Below are positions 1 through 8,136 of a stretch of 64,000 nucleotides of DNA, one piece after another (positions within the stretch are counted from its first letter, which is position 1; each line of letters begins with the position of its first letter). The stretch is taken from NCBI RefSeq assembly GCF_041200175.1, contig NZ_CP165727.1:1488001-1552000 (forward strand), given 5' to 3'. The notes under the pieces are model-generated. The model saw only the letters and a program-made list of their open reading frames with translations, was not told the origin of the DNA and searched no databases. The position numbers and the translations under genes were made by a program. The stretch is from Streptomyces sp. R33. Its GTDB lineage: Bacteria > Actinomycetota > Actinomycetes > Streptomycetales > Streptomycetaceae.

Positions 1-92
1 CCGCCGAACGCACCGGGGGTGCCGAGGGTGGCCGCCCCGAAGGACAGCTCGGAGACCTGGAGGCCGGTTCGGCCGAGATAGCGGTAACGCAT
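1..92 (-). CDS. Aldo/keto reductase, N-terminal part only
   Basis: The reverse strand encodes MRYRYLGRTGLQVSELSFG and continues off the left edge. This is the standard opening of aldo/keto reductases of the AKR11/12 type (YRxLGxTGLxVSxLxxG), NADPH-dependent TIM-barrel carbonyl reductases. Only 30 residues are inside the window, so the catalytic Asp-Tyr-Lys-His cannot be checked. The ATG at 92-90 follows the chain length factor gene (ends at 152) by 59 bases on the same strand. It may be the last gene of the ACP-KS-CLF operon and could reduce a polyketide carbonyl. Family assignment is firm; substrate is unknown. Confidence 0.8.
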   Translation of the reverse strand, partial: MRYRYLGRTGLQVSELSFGAATLGTPGAFG

Positions 93-151
93 GGGGAGGG
101 GATGTCCTTACGTGGTGGTGGATCGGTGGGCGGGTGTCTGGGCGGGGCGTC

Positions 152-1294
152 TCAGACCGCGGCGTGCGGGTGCAGCAGGACGGCGCAGCCGACCGAGCCG
201 TCCGGTCCGACGGAGGTGACCAGGCCGGCCCGCTCACCGCGGGTGTCGAGGTGGGGGTCGTGCCAGCGGGCGACGACGGCGGCGACCTGGAGGGCGGCGC
301 CCGCACCGTGGGTCTCGCCGAGCACCTCCTGTACGCGCAACACGTGCCGGTCGCACGGGCCGTCGAGCGCTGCGCGCAGGGCGCGTTCCTCCACGGCCGC
401 CCAGCCTCGCCGGCCGGCCGCACCGGGTGCGAGCACGGCGATGTCGGCGGCGCCGACGCCGCTGCGGGCGAGCGCGCTGCGTACGCAGGTGGTGAGACGG
501 CGGGCGACGGCGAGGGGGCCGCCTGCGGCGAACCCGGTCTCGACGGCCATGACGAGGGCGAGGGGGTTCTCGCCGGGGGCGCCGTCCGGGACGGTCCGCA
601 GGCCGAACACCGCTGCGCCTTCGCCGAGTGCGGTGCCGGGTGCGAGCGTTCCGGCCCGGTGCCAGGCCCAGGCGCTCTGGGGCGACAGCTCCTCCACGCC
701 TCCGGTCAGCAGCCGGCGTGCATGGCCGGCCACCAGGGTGTTGCGGGCGAAACGCAGTGCGTGCAGTGAGGCCAGCGGGCCGCCGGAGACGGTGGCGTTC
801 GCGTCGGTGAGCCCGTGGCGGATGGCCGTGCGGCCTGCCACCGCGTTCATCAGGGTGCCCGGGAAGGCCGACGGGTTCACCATGTACGGGCGTTCCCGGA
901 CGAAGGTGTCCCGGGTGAAGCGGCCGACACCGCCGCTGCTGCCGACGGCGCTGCCGAGGACCACGCCGGTCCCGGAGCGGTCGGAGTCCGGTCCGAGCGC
1001 CAGGGTGCACGCGGCCATGCCCAGTTGTTCGGCGCGCGTGAGCCGGTTCAGTCCCTTGCTGCCGAGGAGGTCGGCGGCCTCGAAGTCGGCCGGGCGCAGG
1101 GCGAGGGGCGGGTAGGCCTCTGCCTCGTGGGCGGCCGGCGGCTGTCCGCCGCCCGCCGCGCCCCGCCGCAGGGCGTCGGCGAGAGCGTGCAGTCCGGGGC
1201 CGGCTGCGCTGACCACGCCGGCGGTGTCCAGTGCCAAGGGGACCACCGTCCGCGAGGTGGCGGCCGGACGCCGTTGATCGTCCACGATGCTCAT
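152..1294 (-). CDS. Chain length factor-like ketosynthase (KS-beta)
   Basis: The 380-residue protein has the thiolase fold pattern of KAS II enzymes (GTGVVLGSAVGSSGG near 109-123, a C-terminal THGAGAA element) but lacks the catalytic cysteine. Where the partner has TACAAG, this protein has SGGPLAS around residue 170-176. The His of the HGTGT motif is also missing. Those losses are the hallmark of chain length factors, which pair with KS-alpha and set product length. Its ATG overlaps the stop of the KS gene in an ATGA arrangement, so the two are translationally coupled and probably made as a heterodimer. The sequence is divergent from classical aromatic CLFs, so the product class is not predicted. 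Confidence 0.85.
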   Translation of the reverse strand: MSIVDDQRRPAATSRTVVPLALDTAGVVSAAGPGLHALADALRRGAAGGGQPPAAHEAEAYPPLALRPADFEAADLLGSKGLNRLTRAEQLGMAACTLALGPDSDRSGTGVVLGSAVGSSGGVGRFTRDTFVRERPYMVNPSAFPGTLMNAVAGRTAIRHGLTDANATVSGGPLASLHALRFARNTLVAGHARRLLTGGVEELSPQSAWAWHRAGTLAPGTALGEGAAVFGLRTVPDGAPGENPLALVMAVETGFAAGGPLAVARRLTTCVRSALARSGVGAADIAVLAPGAAGRRGWAAVEERALRAALDGPCDRHVLRVQEVLGETHGAGAALQVAAVVARWHDPHLDTRGERAGLVTSVGPDGSVGCAVLLHPHAAV

Positions 1295-2526
1295 ACGGTG
1301 AACTCTCCGAAGATCGTTACGGCGTTGTTCCCGCCGAAGGCGAAGCCGTGGTTCTGTACGATGCGCGGCCGGGCGTCCCGGCCCCGCCCCTGAACGCAGT
1401 CGAGTCCCGGTCCCAGCGCCGGGTCCACCTGGCGGAGCGTGGCGCTCGGCGGGAGGAAGCCCTCGGACAGGGCGGCGCAGCACACCAGGGCTCCGAAGCC
1501 GGCTGCCGCTCCCATCGTGTGCCCGAGCATGGACTTGATCGAGCTGATCGGCGGAGGGCCGTCGGTGAACACCTCGCGCACGGCGGCCGTCTCCGTGGAG
1601 TCGTTCGCCTTGGTACCCGTACCGTGTGCGCAGATGTAGTCCACGTCGCCGGGTTTGATGCCTGCGTGGCGGTGGGCGCGCCGGATGCACTCGGCGATCG
1701 AAGCGGCGTCCGGGTTGGTCATGTGGCTCGCGTCGCAGGTCATGCCGTACCCGAGGACCTCGGCGTAGATCCGGGCCCCGCGGGCCAGCGCCGTGTCGAG
1801 GGGTTCCAGGAGCAGTGCCGCGCTGCCCTCCGCGGTGACGATGCCGTCGCGGTGTTCGTCGAAGGGGCGGGGGACGTCGGCGGCGAGGGCCCCGAGGCGG
1901 TGGAAGCCGGCGTGGGTGGCCCGGTTGGAGGCATCGGCGCCGCCGCACAGTGCCGCGTCCGCCTCTCCCGTGCGGACCAGGTCGTAGCCGTAGCCGATGG
2001 CGTAGTTGCCGGCGGCGCAGGCGGTGCCGAGCGTGATGGACTCGCCGCTCAGGTCGAGTTCGGCGCTGACCGCGGCGGCGATCCGGCCGGCGTCGGCCTG
2101 ACCGGCGAGCACCGGGTCGAGCGCAGCGAGGCCGTCGTCGACCCATTGCCGGGTCAGTTCTTCCAGCACCTGCGACTCGCCGTTGGTCGTCCCGAAGCAG
2201 CTCGCCGTGTTTGCCGCGGACAGTGCGGCCGGATTCAATCCTGCGTCCGCGACCGCCATCCGTGCTGCTGCGGCGGCGAAGCGTCCACTGCGCCCCCACT
2301 GCGTGGGATCGGTTCCCCGCAGGTGCATCTCCGCGTGGAAGCCGCGTACTTCACCGGCCAGGACGCGATCGAAGCCCGTGGCGTCGAACTGTCCGATCGG
2401 GCCGATGCCGCTGCGCCCGGCCCGGATCGCCGCGGTGAGTGCGCGGGCGCCGAGCCCGAGGCTGCTCACTGCGCCGAGTCCGGTGACGACGACCCGGCGC
2501 CCGGTGGCGGAGGCCTCGTCAGACAC
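1291..2526 (-). CDS. Beta-ketoacyl-ACP synthase II-type ketosynthase (KS-alpha)
   Basis: This 411-residue condensing enzyme carries the full KAS II catalytic set: Cys170 in TLGTACAAG, His301 in CAHGTGT, Lys331 and His336 in KSMLGHTMGAAA. It would catalyse decarboxylative Claisen condensation of malonyl-ACP onto an acyl chain. The gene starts with GTG at 2526 and overlaps the upstream ACP gene by 8 bases; its stop overlaps the chain length factor start by 4. The ACP-KS-CLF order with tight overlaps is that of a type II polyketide or fatty-acid-like synthase dedicated to specialised metabolism rather than the housekeeping fab cluster. Confidence 0.92.
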   Translation of the reverse strand: MSDEASATGRRVVVTGLGAVSSLGLGARALTAAIRAGRSGIGPIGQFDATGFDRVLAGEVRGFHAEMHLRGTDPTQWGRSGRFAAAAARMAVADAGLNPAALSAANTASCFGTTNGESQVLEELTRQWVDDGLAALDPVLAGQADAGRIAAAVSAELDLSGESITLGTACAAGNYAIGYGYDLVRTGEADAALCGGADASNRATHAGFHRLGALAADVPRPFDEHRDGIVTAEGSAALLLEPLDTALARGARIYAEVLGYGMTCDASHMTNPDAASIAECIRRAHRHAGIKPGDVDYICAHGTGTKANDSTETAAVREVFTDGPPPISSIKSMLGHTMGAAAGFGALVCCAALSEGFLPPSATLRQVDPALGPGLDCVQGRGRDARPRIVQNHGFAFGGNNAVTIFGEFTV

Positions 2527-2791
2527 CCAGCGCCTCCGGGGTGCTGTGCTTCTCGACCAAGAGGTAGGCGCTCGGCAGTTCGTCGAGCTCGGTGAGGTCC
2601 TCCTGCGGGATCCGGATGCCGAGGTCGCGCTCGAAGCGCGAGAAGATCTCGATGATCAGCAGCGAGTCCGCGTCGAAGTCGTCGGCGAAGCTGCTCTCGT
2701 CGGTCAGGGCGTCCACGTCCACTTCGAGGACGTCCGCCACGATGGCCCGCACCTGTGCGCGCCGCTCCTCGGATATTGCGGTGTCACTCAT
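2519..2791 (-). CDS. Acyl carrier protein
   Basis: This is a 90-residue acidic helical protein with the phosphopantetheine attachment serine at residue 43 in the motif DADSLLIIEIFSRFE. It would carry growing acyl chains as thioesters for the KS/CLF pair encoded immediately downstream. A ribosome site AAGGG lies 8 bases before the ATG. It is the first gene of the minus-strand operon and has its promoter in the divergent region toward the KASIII gene. The phosphopantetheinyl transferase at 13847 is a likely activator. Confidence 0.93.
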   Translation of the reverse strand: MSDTAISEERRAQVRAIVADVLEVDVDALTDESSFADDFDADSLLIIEIFSRFERDLGIRIPQEDLTELDELPSAYLLVEKHSTPEALGV

Positions 2792-3067
2792 CTGATGGCC
2801 CTTCGATTCGCTGGTTGTGGGGCCGGAGCCGGGATGTCTGCGTATCCCCGGTGCGGCTTGAACCAGCCAATCCCAGGGCCGGAGGCAGCGGCAAGCACTC
2901 CGAAAGTGACATGGGCGGTGCCTCCGCCGGGTCCGTGCCGTCTGCCCATGGAGGTGTTCCGCAGCGGATGCGGAGGTTTCCGGCCGGTTTTTGCCCGCAC
3001 TTTCATCGGGGCGCCCGAGCATTCCGGCGATGAAGACGACCCGATGTGCGGACAGGTGGTGCGGGGG
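2792..3067. promoter_or_regulatory. Divergent promoter region between ACP and KASIII genes
   Basis: These 276 bases separate two oppositely oriented polyketide-type operons and hold no convincing gene. They must contain both promoters and probably the operator through which the SARP or NarL-type regulator nearby acts. No clear direct repeats of the SARP heptamer kind were recognised by eye. Confidence 0.5.
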
Positions 3068-4123
3068 ATGAGACCGACCGAGCCGGTGGGGATAGTGACG
3101 GCCGGGCTGTGGCTGCCCGAGGGGCGGTCCCGCGCCTCGGACGCGGTCGCCGCGGGGCGGTTGCGCGAGCGCGACGCGGCGGCCCTCGGCCATGAGAGCG
3201 TTCCGGACGCGCGGGCCGTCGCCCCGCCCGACGCCGCGGTCCTCGCGGCCCGCGGGGTGTTGGAGGCGGCGGGCCTGGAAGCGGACGAGCTGGATGTGCT
3301 GGCGCACGCGTGGATGTACTACCAGGGGCACGACCTGTGGTCGCCCGCCCACTACGTCGCCCGCCGCCTCGACGCCCTGCGGGCCCTGCCGGTGGGCATC
3401 CAGCAGGTGTGCAACGGCGGCGCCGCCGCCATGGGGCTGGTGATGGCGTGGCTGGCCTCGTCGGACCCCGCCCCCGCGGCGCGGCCACGGCTGGGCTTGG
3501 TGACGACGGGAGACCGCTTCGCCGAGCCCGGCTTCGACCGCTGGGCGGGCGACTTCGGGGTGGCGTACGGCGACGCGGGTACGGCCGTGCTGCTCCGCCG
3601 GCCTGCGGCGGACGGCGACGTGCTGCTGCTGCGGTCGGTCGCGACGATCGCGGACCCCCTGCTGGAGGAGATGCACCGCGGTACGGACCCCTTCTCGCCG
3701 GTCGCCCGCGGACATCGCGACCAGGTCGACATGCGCGCCACCAAACGGGCCTACCTGCGCACTTACGGAACGCTGCCGTTCACCTCCTCCAACCGCCGGG
3801 CCATCCGCACGGTCGTCTCGCAGGCGCTGGCCGACGGCGGCATGGACGGACGCGACCCGCGTCTGACCCATGTCGTGCTGCCCCGGTTCGGTGCCAAGAC
3901 GCTGGCCGAGTCGTGGATCCCGGTCCTGGCGGAGCTGGTGGGCGGGGCACAACTGCTCGACCTCGGCCGGGAGACCGGACATCTGGGTGCGGGCGACGCG
4001 GTCGCGGGACTCGCCGACCTGGTGGCCCGGGGCCTGCCCGAGCCCGGGTCCAGCGCCCTCGTCTTCAGCGCGGGGGCCGGCTTCACCTGGTCGTGCCTGC
4101 TGGTGGAGTCCCCGGCGCGATGA
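3068..4123 (+). CDS. KASIII-like acyl transferase / ketosynthase
   Basis: The 351-residue protein has a KASIII (FabH-like) thiolase fold with nucleophile Cys115 in GIQQVCNGGAAAM. The second half departs from FabH: the HQAN motif is replaced by PRFGAK around 272-277, and the position of FabH GNTSAA reads GHLGAGD (His305, Asp310). Similar replacements are known in KASIII homologues that act as starter-unit or ester-forming acyltransferases, so decarboxylative condensation should not be assumed. I chose the ATG at 3068 because the family fold starts there; an in-frame ATG at 3044 is possible. It is divergent from the ACP operon and precedes a ketoreductase, suggesting starter-unit selection. Confidence 0.82.
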   Translation: MRPTEPVGIVTAGLWLPEGRSRASDAVAAGRLRERDAAALGHESVPDARAVAPPDAAVLAARGVLEAAGLEADELDVLAHAWMYYQGHDLWSPAHYVARRLDALRALPVGIQQVCNGGAAAMGLVMAWLASSDPAPAARPRLGLVTTGDRFAEPGFDRWAGDFGVAYGDAGTAVLLRRPAADGDVLLLRSVATIADPLLEEMHRGTDPFSPVARGHRDQVDMRATKRAYLRTYGTLPFTSSNRRAIRTVVSQALADGGMDGRDPRLTHVVLPRFGAKTLAESWIPVLAELVGGAQLLDLGRETGHLGAGDAVAGLADLVARGLPEPGSSALVFSAGAGFTWSCLLVESPAR

Positions 4124-4181
4124 CCTTCGCGCCGTTCACGAGACCGGGCGGGCGCCCGGTGTCCCAGAAGGAGAAAAACAC

Positions 4182-4886
4182 ATGTCACGTTCCGTCTTCG
4201 TCACTGGCGGCAACAGGGGGATCGGTCTGGCCGTGGCGCGGGCCCTGGCCGCCGACGGCGACCGGGTGGCGGTCGGCCACCGGACCGGGACGCCACCGGA
4301 CGGCCTTCTCGGGGTGCGCTGCGACGTGACCGACGAGGCCTCGGTCAGGGCCGCCTTCGCCGCCGTCGCGCAGCAACAGGGTCCCGTGGAGGTGCTGGTG
4401 GCCAATGCGGGCATCACCCGGGACACCCTGCTGCTGCGCATGGACGACGCCACGTTCGACGAGGTGCTGGAGACGAACCTGAAGGGCGTGTTCCGTACGG
4501 TGCGGGCCGCGGCGAGCGGCATGCTCGCCGCCCGCCGGGGCCGGATCGTGCTGGTGTCGTCCGCGCTGGGGTTCCTGGGCTCCCCGGGGCAGACCAACTA
4601 CGCCGCGGCGAAGACCGCACTGCTGGGCTTCGCCCGCTCGGTGGCCTGGGAACTGGGCTCCCGTGGCATCACCGTGAACCTGGTCGCGCCGGGGATCATC
4701 GACACGGACATGACGAGCGGGCTGACCGAGCGGCGGATGAAGGAGGTCATGGGGATGACTCCGCTCGGCCGGCCCGGTACGGCCGAAGAGGTCGCCGCGG
4801 CGGTCCGCTTCCTCGCCTCGGAGCAGGCCGGGTACGTGACCGGCGCGGTCCTGCCCGTGGGCGGCGGCATCGGCATGGGCATCTGA
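4182..4886 (+). CDS. 3-oxoacyl-ACP reductase (FabG-like SDR)
   Basis: The 234-residue classical short-chain dehydrogenase shows the nucleotide motif TGGNRGIG at 8-15, the NAG motif, catalytic Ser in VSSALG and YxxxK in NYAAAKTALLG. The C-terminal tail PVGGGIGMGI is typical of FabG. It would use NADPH to reduce the beta-keto group of the ACP-bound chain. A strong AAGGAG lies 8 bases before the ATG, and the gene is 58 bases after the KASIII gene, so both are probably one transcript. With KS/CLF/ACP it makes a reducing type II cassette, though a dehydratase is not seen. Confidence 0.9.
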   Translation: MSRSVFVTGGNRGIGLAVARALAADGDRVAVGHRTGTPPDGLLGVRCDVTDEASVRAAFAAVAQQQGPVEVLVANAGITRDTLLLRMDDATFDEVLETNLKGVFRTVRAAASGMLAARRGRIVLVSSALGFLGSPGQTNYAAAKTALLGFARSVAWELGSRGITVNLVAPGIIDTDMTSGLTERRMKEVMGMTPLGRPGTAEEVAAAVRFLASEQAGYVTGAVLPVGGGIGMGI

Positions 4887-4914
4887 GCCGTCCGCGGCGC
4901 TCGCGTGTGCCTTT

Positions 4915-4943
4915 CCGCGGCCGTGCCGGGCGCGCGGCCGCGG
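4915..4943. terminator. GC-rich hairpin between convergent genes
   Basis: CCGCGGCC at 4915-4922 pairs with GGCCGCGG at 4936-4943 across a 13-base loop. It lies 28 bases after the ketoreductase stop and before the convergent response regulator gene, so it could end either transcript. Confidence 0.5.
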
Positions 4944-4997
4944 AGGCGGCGCGCGCCGCCCGGTGTCCGGTGCGCGTCCGGCGCCCGGGGCGGGCTG

Positions 4998-5032
4998 CCG
5001 GCGACCGGCGACCGGCAACCGGCAACCGGCCC
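4998..5032. repeat. 7-bp tandem repeat (CCGGCGA/CCGGCAA)
   Basis: Five contiguous heptamers are visible: CCGGCGA twice, CCGGCAA twice, then CCGGCCC. The array ends 5 bases before the stop codon of the response regulator gene and sits in the convergent spacer. It is most likely a slippage repeat with no coding role. Confidence 0.7.
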
Positions 5033-5036
5033 GGAT

Positions 5037-5765
5037 CTACCGCAGGGCGGCTTCCGGCAGGCCGTGCGCGCCCCGCAGTACGACGTCCGGCAGGCGGCGG
5101 GTGTCCCGTACCCCGCCGCGGGGAGCGGTCACGGGAGGAGCGATCAGGCCGCGCTCCACCGCCTTGTTGGCCGCCTCCACGCGGGACCCCGCGTCCAGCT
5201 TGTCGAAGATGTTGCGCATGTGGCGCTTCACGGTCCCCTCGGCGATGTCGAGCCGGCGCGCGATGCGGTAGTTGCTCAGTCCGCTGGCGGCGAGCTCCAT
5301 GACCTGCGTCTCACGGACCGACAGCGGCGCGTTGTCCACGGGTGCGGGAGCGGCCAGACTCCGGGCGGAGAGCGAGATGGTGACCCGGCTGCCGCCGGCG
5401 CACACGTCGCGCACCGTGCCGGCCAGCGACTGGTGGCTCACGGTCTTGTGCAGGAAACCGCGGATGCCGAGCGGCAGCAGCGCCTGGACCAGCCCCGGGT
5501 CGTCGTGCATGGTCAGCACCATCACGTGGGTCTCGGGCGCGGCCCGGCGCAGGTGCCGGACGGTGGTGGCCGGGTCCTGGTTGCCCGGCATTTCGATGTC
5601 CAGGAGGAGTACGTGGGGCCGGAGTTCGGCGGCCAGCCGCACGGTCTCGGCGGCGTTGCCGGCCACGGCCACCACGTCGAAGTCGTCCTCTGCGTCGAGG
5701 AGTTCCGCCAGCGCGTCACGCAGCAGGGTGTGATCGTCGGCTATCAGGATGCGAATGAGTTCCAT
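5037..5765 (-). CDS. NarL/LuxR-family response regulator
   Basis: The 242-residue protein has an N-terminal receiver domain (RILIADDHTLLRD, phospho-acceptor Asp56 in LLLDIEMPG, Lys in GFLHKTVSH) and a C-terminal LuxR helix-turn-helix (LSVRETQVMELAASGLSNYR, then EGTVKRHMRNIFDKL). It would bind DNA when phosphorylated by the histidine kinase encoded upstream, whose last 22 bases overlap its start. An extra 40-residue tail follows the helix-turn-helix. The position next to the polyketide-type genes suggests pathway regulation, which is inference. Confidence 0.9.
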   Translation of the reverse strand: MELIRILIADDHTLLRDALAELLDAEDDFDVVAVAGNAAETVRLAAELRPHVLLLDIEMPGNQDPATTVRHLRRAAPETHVMVLTMHDDPGLVQALLPLGIRGFLHKTVSHQSLAGTVRDVCAGGSRVTISLSARSLAAPAPVDNAPLSVRETQVMELAASGLSNYRIARRLDIAEGTVKRHMRNIFDKLDAGSRVEAANKAVERGLIAPPVTAPRGGVRDTRRLPDVVLRGAHGLPEAALR

Positions 5766-6925
5766 GTCTCCCCCGGGTGCGGCCCGTGGCCGCTGGTCAG
5801 CGGCACCCACAGCAGCAGCCGGGTGCCCTTTCGCGGAGCGCTGAGCAGCAGGCTGCGCCCGCCCATCTGTGCCACCCGCTCGCGCATGGCCGTCAGCCCG
5901 CCCCGGTGTTCGCGGTGCACGTCGTACCGGAAGCCGCGCCCGTCGTCGGTGGCCTGGACCTCGACGCGGTGGCGTGAGATCCGTACACCGATCGTGACGG
6001 CCTGCGGATCGGCGTGGGCGAAGGAGTTGCGCAGGAACTCCCCGACGACGAGGACGATCTCCCGGCGGTGGGCGGGCGGCACCCGCGTCGCGTCGCCCTC
6101 CACCGTCAGCCGCAGGGGAAGGCCGGCCAGGTTGAGCCGGTCCGCGTGCCGGCGCAGCGATTCCTCGAGGCCGTCCTGCGCGGTGCTGTGGGTGTCGCGC
6201 AGTCCGGTCACCAGGCCGCGGGTGAGGGCGGTGGCCTCCTGCAGTGCGTCGTGGATCGCCGCGAGGTGCCGCTCCGTTCCCGGATCGTCCGCGCCTGCGG
6301 TCCGGGCCTTGAGCCGGTGGAGCTCCAGGTGACGGAAGGCCAGGGCGAGGCTGCCGCCCAGGTGGTCGTGGACGTCGCGGGCCAGACGGCCGCAGCAGTC
6401 GTCGCCGGGGGCCGGCCGGTGTGCCCGCAGCCGGGTCTCGTAGCCGTGCGCCGCGGCCCGGGTGTGGCGGGCGGACACCCGGCGCACGATGTCCTGCGCG
6501 TGTGCGGCGCCGGGCTCCCGGCCCGCTGTGGCCACGGCGGCGACGAGGGCTTCCGTGAGCCGGTCCAGGGCGGACAGGCAGTCGGCGAGCCCGATCTCCG
6601 CCGCGGCCCACCGGGCGCCGAGCTCGTGGAAGGACGCCTCCGCCGGCCGTACACGGTCCAGATGTCCGCACGTACGGGGCCGGGCGGTCGCGTCGAGGGC
6701 GCCGGCGCACTCCGCGAGGAGCAGCGCGGCCCGGGCCCGGGTGTCCCGCCACAGTTCGGGGAGCTCCACGAGCGGATGGCCCTCGGCCTTCAGGGCTTCT
6801 GCGTAGCGGGCCAGGACGTCGGCGGCCGCACTGCGCAGCCGTGGACCGGGCCCGTCCGGCGCGGGATCCGCGCAGTCCGGCGCACGGTGCGCATGGCCGT
6901 GGTCCCGCACAGAGATGTTTCCCAC
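5744..6925 (-). CDS. NarL-family sensor histidine kinase, apparently soluble
   Basis: About 393 residues. The HisKA_3 dimerisation motif RLARDVHDHLGGSLALA holds the phospho-accepting His near residue 186. It is followed by an HATPase domain with an N-box (EFLRNSFAHADPQ), G1 box DDGRGF and GLTAMRERV. No transmembrane segments are evident in the roughly 180-residue input region, so it probably senses an intracellular signal or partner. I chose a GTG at 6925 because GGGGAGG lies 5 bases upstream; an ATG 20 codons earlier has no good ribosome site. It is translationally coupled to the response regulator. Confidence 0.85.
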   Translation of the reverse strand: MGNISVRDHGHAHRAPDCADPAPDGPGPRLRSAAADVLARYAEALKAEGHPLVELPELWRDTRARAALLLAECAGALDATARPRTCGHLDRVRPAEASFHELGARWAAAEIGLADCLSALDRLTEALVAAVATAGREPGAAHAQDIVRRVSARHTRAAAHGYETRLRAHRPAPGDDCCGRLARDVHDHLGGSLALAFRHLELHRLKARTAGADDPGTERHLAAIHDALQEATALTRGLVTGLRDTHSTAQDGLEESLRRHADRLNLAGLPLRLTVEGDATRVPPAHRREIVLVVGEFLRNSFAHADPQAVTIGVRISRHRVEVQATDDGRGFRYDVHREHRGGLTAMRERVAQMGGRSLLLSAPRKGTRLLLWVPLTSGHGPHPGETWNSFAS

Positions 6926-7103
6926 CCAAGCCTCCCCGAATCGGGCCCCCGTACCGACCGGCCGACTGCTGACGGCTGCCGGCATGCACCCGCTTGTTCA
7001 TCTCAGCTAACGATCCGACCGTAGGTGCGGGCCTGCGGGCTGTCAACTACGATGGGGCGCCATCACCCTGCTGGTTCACGCTGGCGGACGAGAAGGAGTG
7101 TTG

Positions 7104-7583
7104 ATGCCCCCCTTGGCCGACAAGGTCGACAAACTCTTCAGGACCATCCGCACCAACGGCCGGGAGTACACGTACGAGGAGGTCGCGCGCGGCTGCAGCG
7201 AACTGAGCGGCGGCACGTTCTCCAAGACGTACGTCTGGCAGCTGCGCACCGGACAGCGCGACAACCCCACCAAGCGGCATCTGGAGGCGCTGGCGGCGTT
7301 CTTCCGCGTGCCTGCCGCGTACTTCTTCGACGACGACACCGCCGAGCGGGTCGACGCACAGCTCGCCATCGCCTCGGCCATGGGCAACGCCGAGGTCCGT
7401 GACATCGCGCTGCGGGCCATGAGCATGGACGACTCCGGCCGCAAGCACCTGGCCCGCATCATCCGCGAGGTCAGTCTGCTGCACTCCGCGGCTTCCTCCC
7501 GCGGACAGGCGGGCCGCGGCGACGCGACCACGGAAGACCCGGAGGGCAGAGACACCGGCGGCACGGCGGGTGCCGGGGAATAG
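7104..7583 (+). CDS. XRE-type helix-turn-helix regulator
   Basis: A 159-residue protein. The first 75 residues form a Cro/CI-type DNA-binding domain typical of Streptomyces regulators with the pattern TYEEVARGCSE...SKTYVWQLRTGQRDNPT...LEALAAFFRVPAAYFFDD. The remainder is a helical domain with a hydrophilic tail. AAGGAG is 5 bases before the ATG. It is followed after 7 bases by an ImmA/IrrE-type peptidase gene. XRE-peptidase pairs are a recurrent regulatory unit in which the peptidase can cleave or relieve the repressor; whether that holds here is untested. Confidence 0.85.
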   Translation: MPPLADKVDKLFRTIRTNGREYTYEEVARGCSELSGGTFSKTYVWQLRTGQRDNPTKRHLEALAAFFRVPAAYFFDDDTAERVDAQLAIASAMGNAEVRDIALRAMSMDDSGRKHLARIIREVSLLHSAASSRGQAGRGDATTEDPEGRDTGGTAGAGE

Positions 7584-7590
7584 ACCGCCC

Positions 7591-8136
7591 ATGCGATTCC
7601 TGCAGCGACACCGGCGCCGCTCCGACCTCCAGGCACTGCGCCGCGAGAGCCGGCAGCGCCTGGCCTCCTTCGGACTGCCCGGGTCCTACGACCTCATGAC
7701 CCTGTGCGACCACCTCAGCGGCTCCCGGGGCCGGCCCATCCACCTCCTGCCCATGCCCCTGGACGCGTCCGGTCCGTGCGGGCTGTGGCTGGCCTTCTCG
7801 GACGCCGACTACGTCGTCTACGAGCAGCACACCAGCCGGCACCACCAGGAGCACATCATCGCCCACGAGCTGGCGCACATGCTGTGCGGCCACCGCAGCG
7901 GCGCCGCCGACTCGCCGGCCGTCGCCACGCTCTTCCCGGACCTCGACCCCTCGCTGGTACAGGACCTGCTGTGCCGGGACAACTACTCCGACACCCAGGA
8001 GCGGGAGGCGGAGGTGATGGCTTTCCTCCTCGGTGAAGGCCTGCGCTCGCAGCCCGGAACCGCCGCCGCCGAGGCGGACGGGGTGCTCGGCCGCATCCAG
8101 GGCTCCCTCGACTGGCGCCGCCGGGACCGGACGTGA
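7591..8136 (+). CDS. ImmA/IrrE-type zinc metallopeptidase-domain protein
   Basis: The 181-residue protein has the zincin motif HIIAHELAHMLCGH (His92, Glu93, His96), with a conserved YVVYEQHTSRHHQEH segment before it. ImmA of Bacillus cleaves the ImmR repressor, and IrrE of Deinococcus activates stress genes by cleaving DdrO. By analogy, the partner here would be the XRE protein encoded just upstream. I chose the ATG at 7591; a GTG at 7570 overlapping the XRE stop is possible. Its own stop overlaps the GTG start of the following membrane protein gene, so all three are probably co-translated. Confidence 0.83.
   Translation: MRFLQRHRRRSDLQALRRESRQRLASFGLPGSYDLMTLCDHLSGSRGRPIHLLPMPLDASGPCGLWLAFSDADYVVYEQHTSRHHQEHIIAHELAHMLCGHRSGAADSPAVATLFPDLDPSLVQDLLCRDNYSDTQEREAEVMAFLLGEGLRSQPGTAAAEADGVLGRIQGSLDWRRRDRT

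Noticed and set aside
2183..3043. N-terminal extension of the KASIII reading frame
   Set aside because: It lies antisense to the ACP and KS genes and has no family similarity; the fold starts near 3068.
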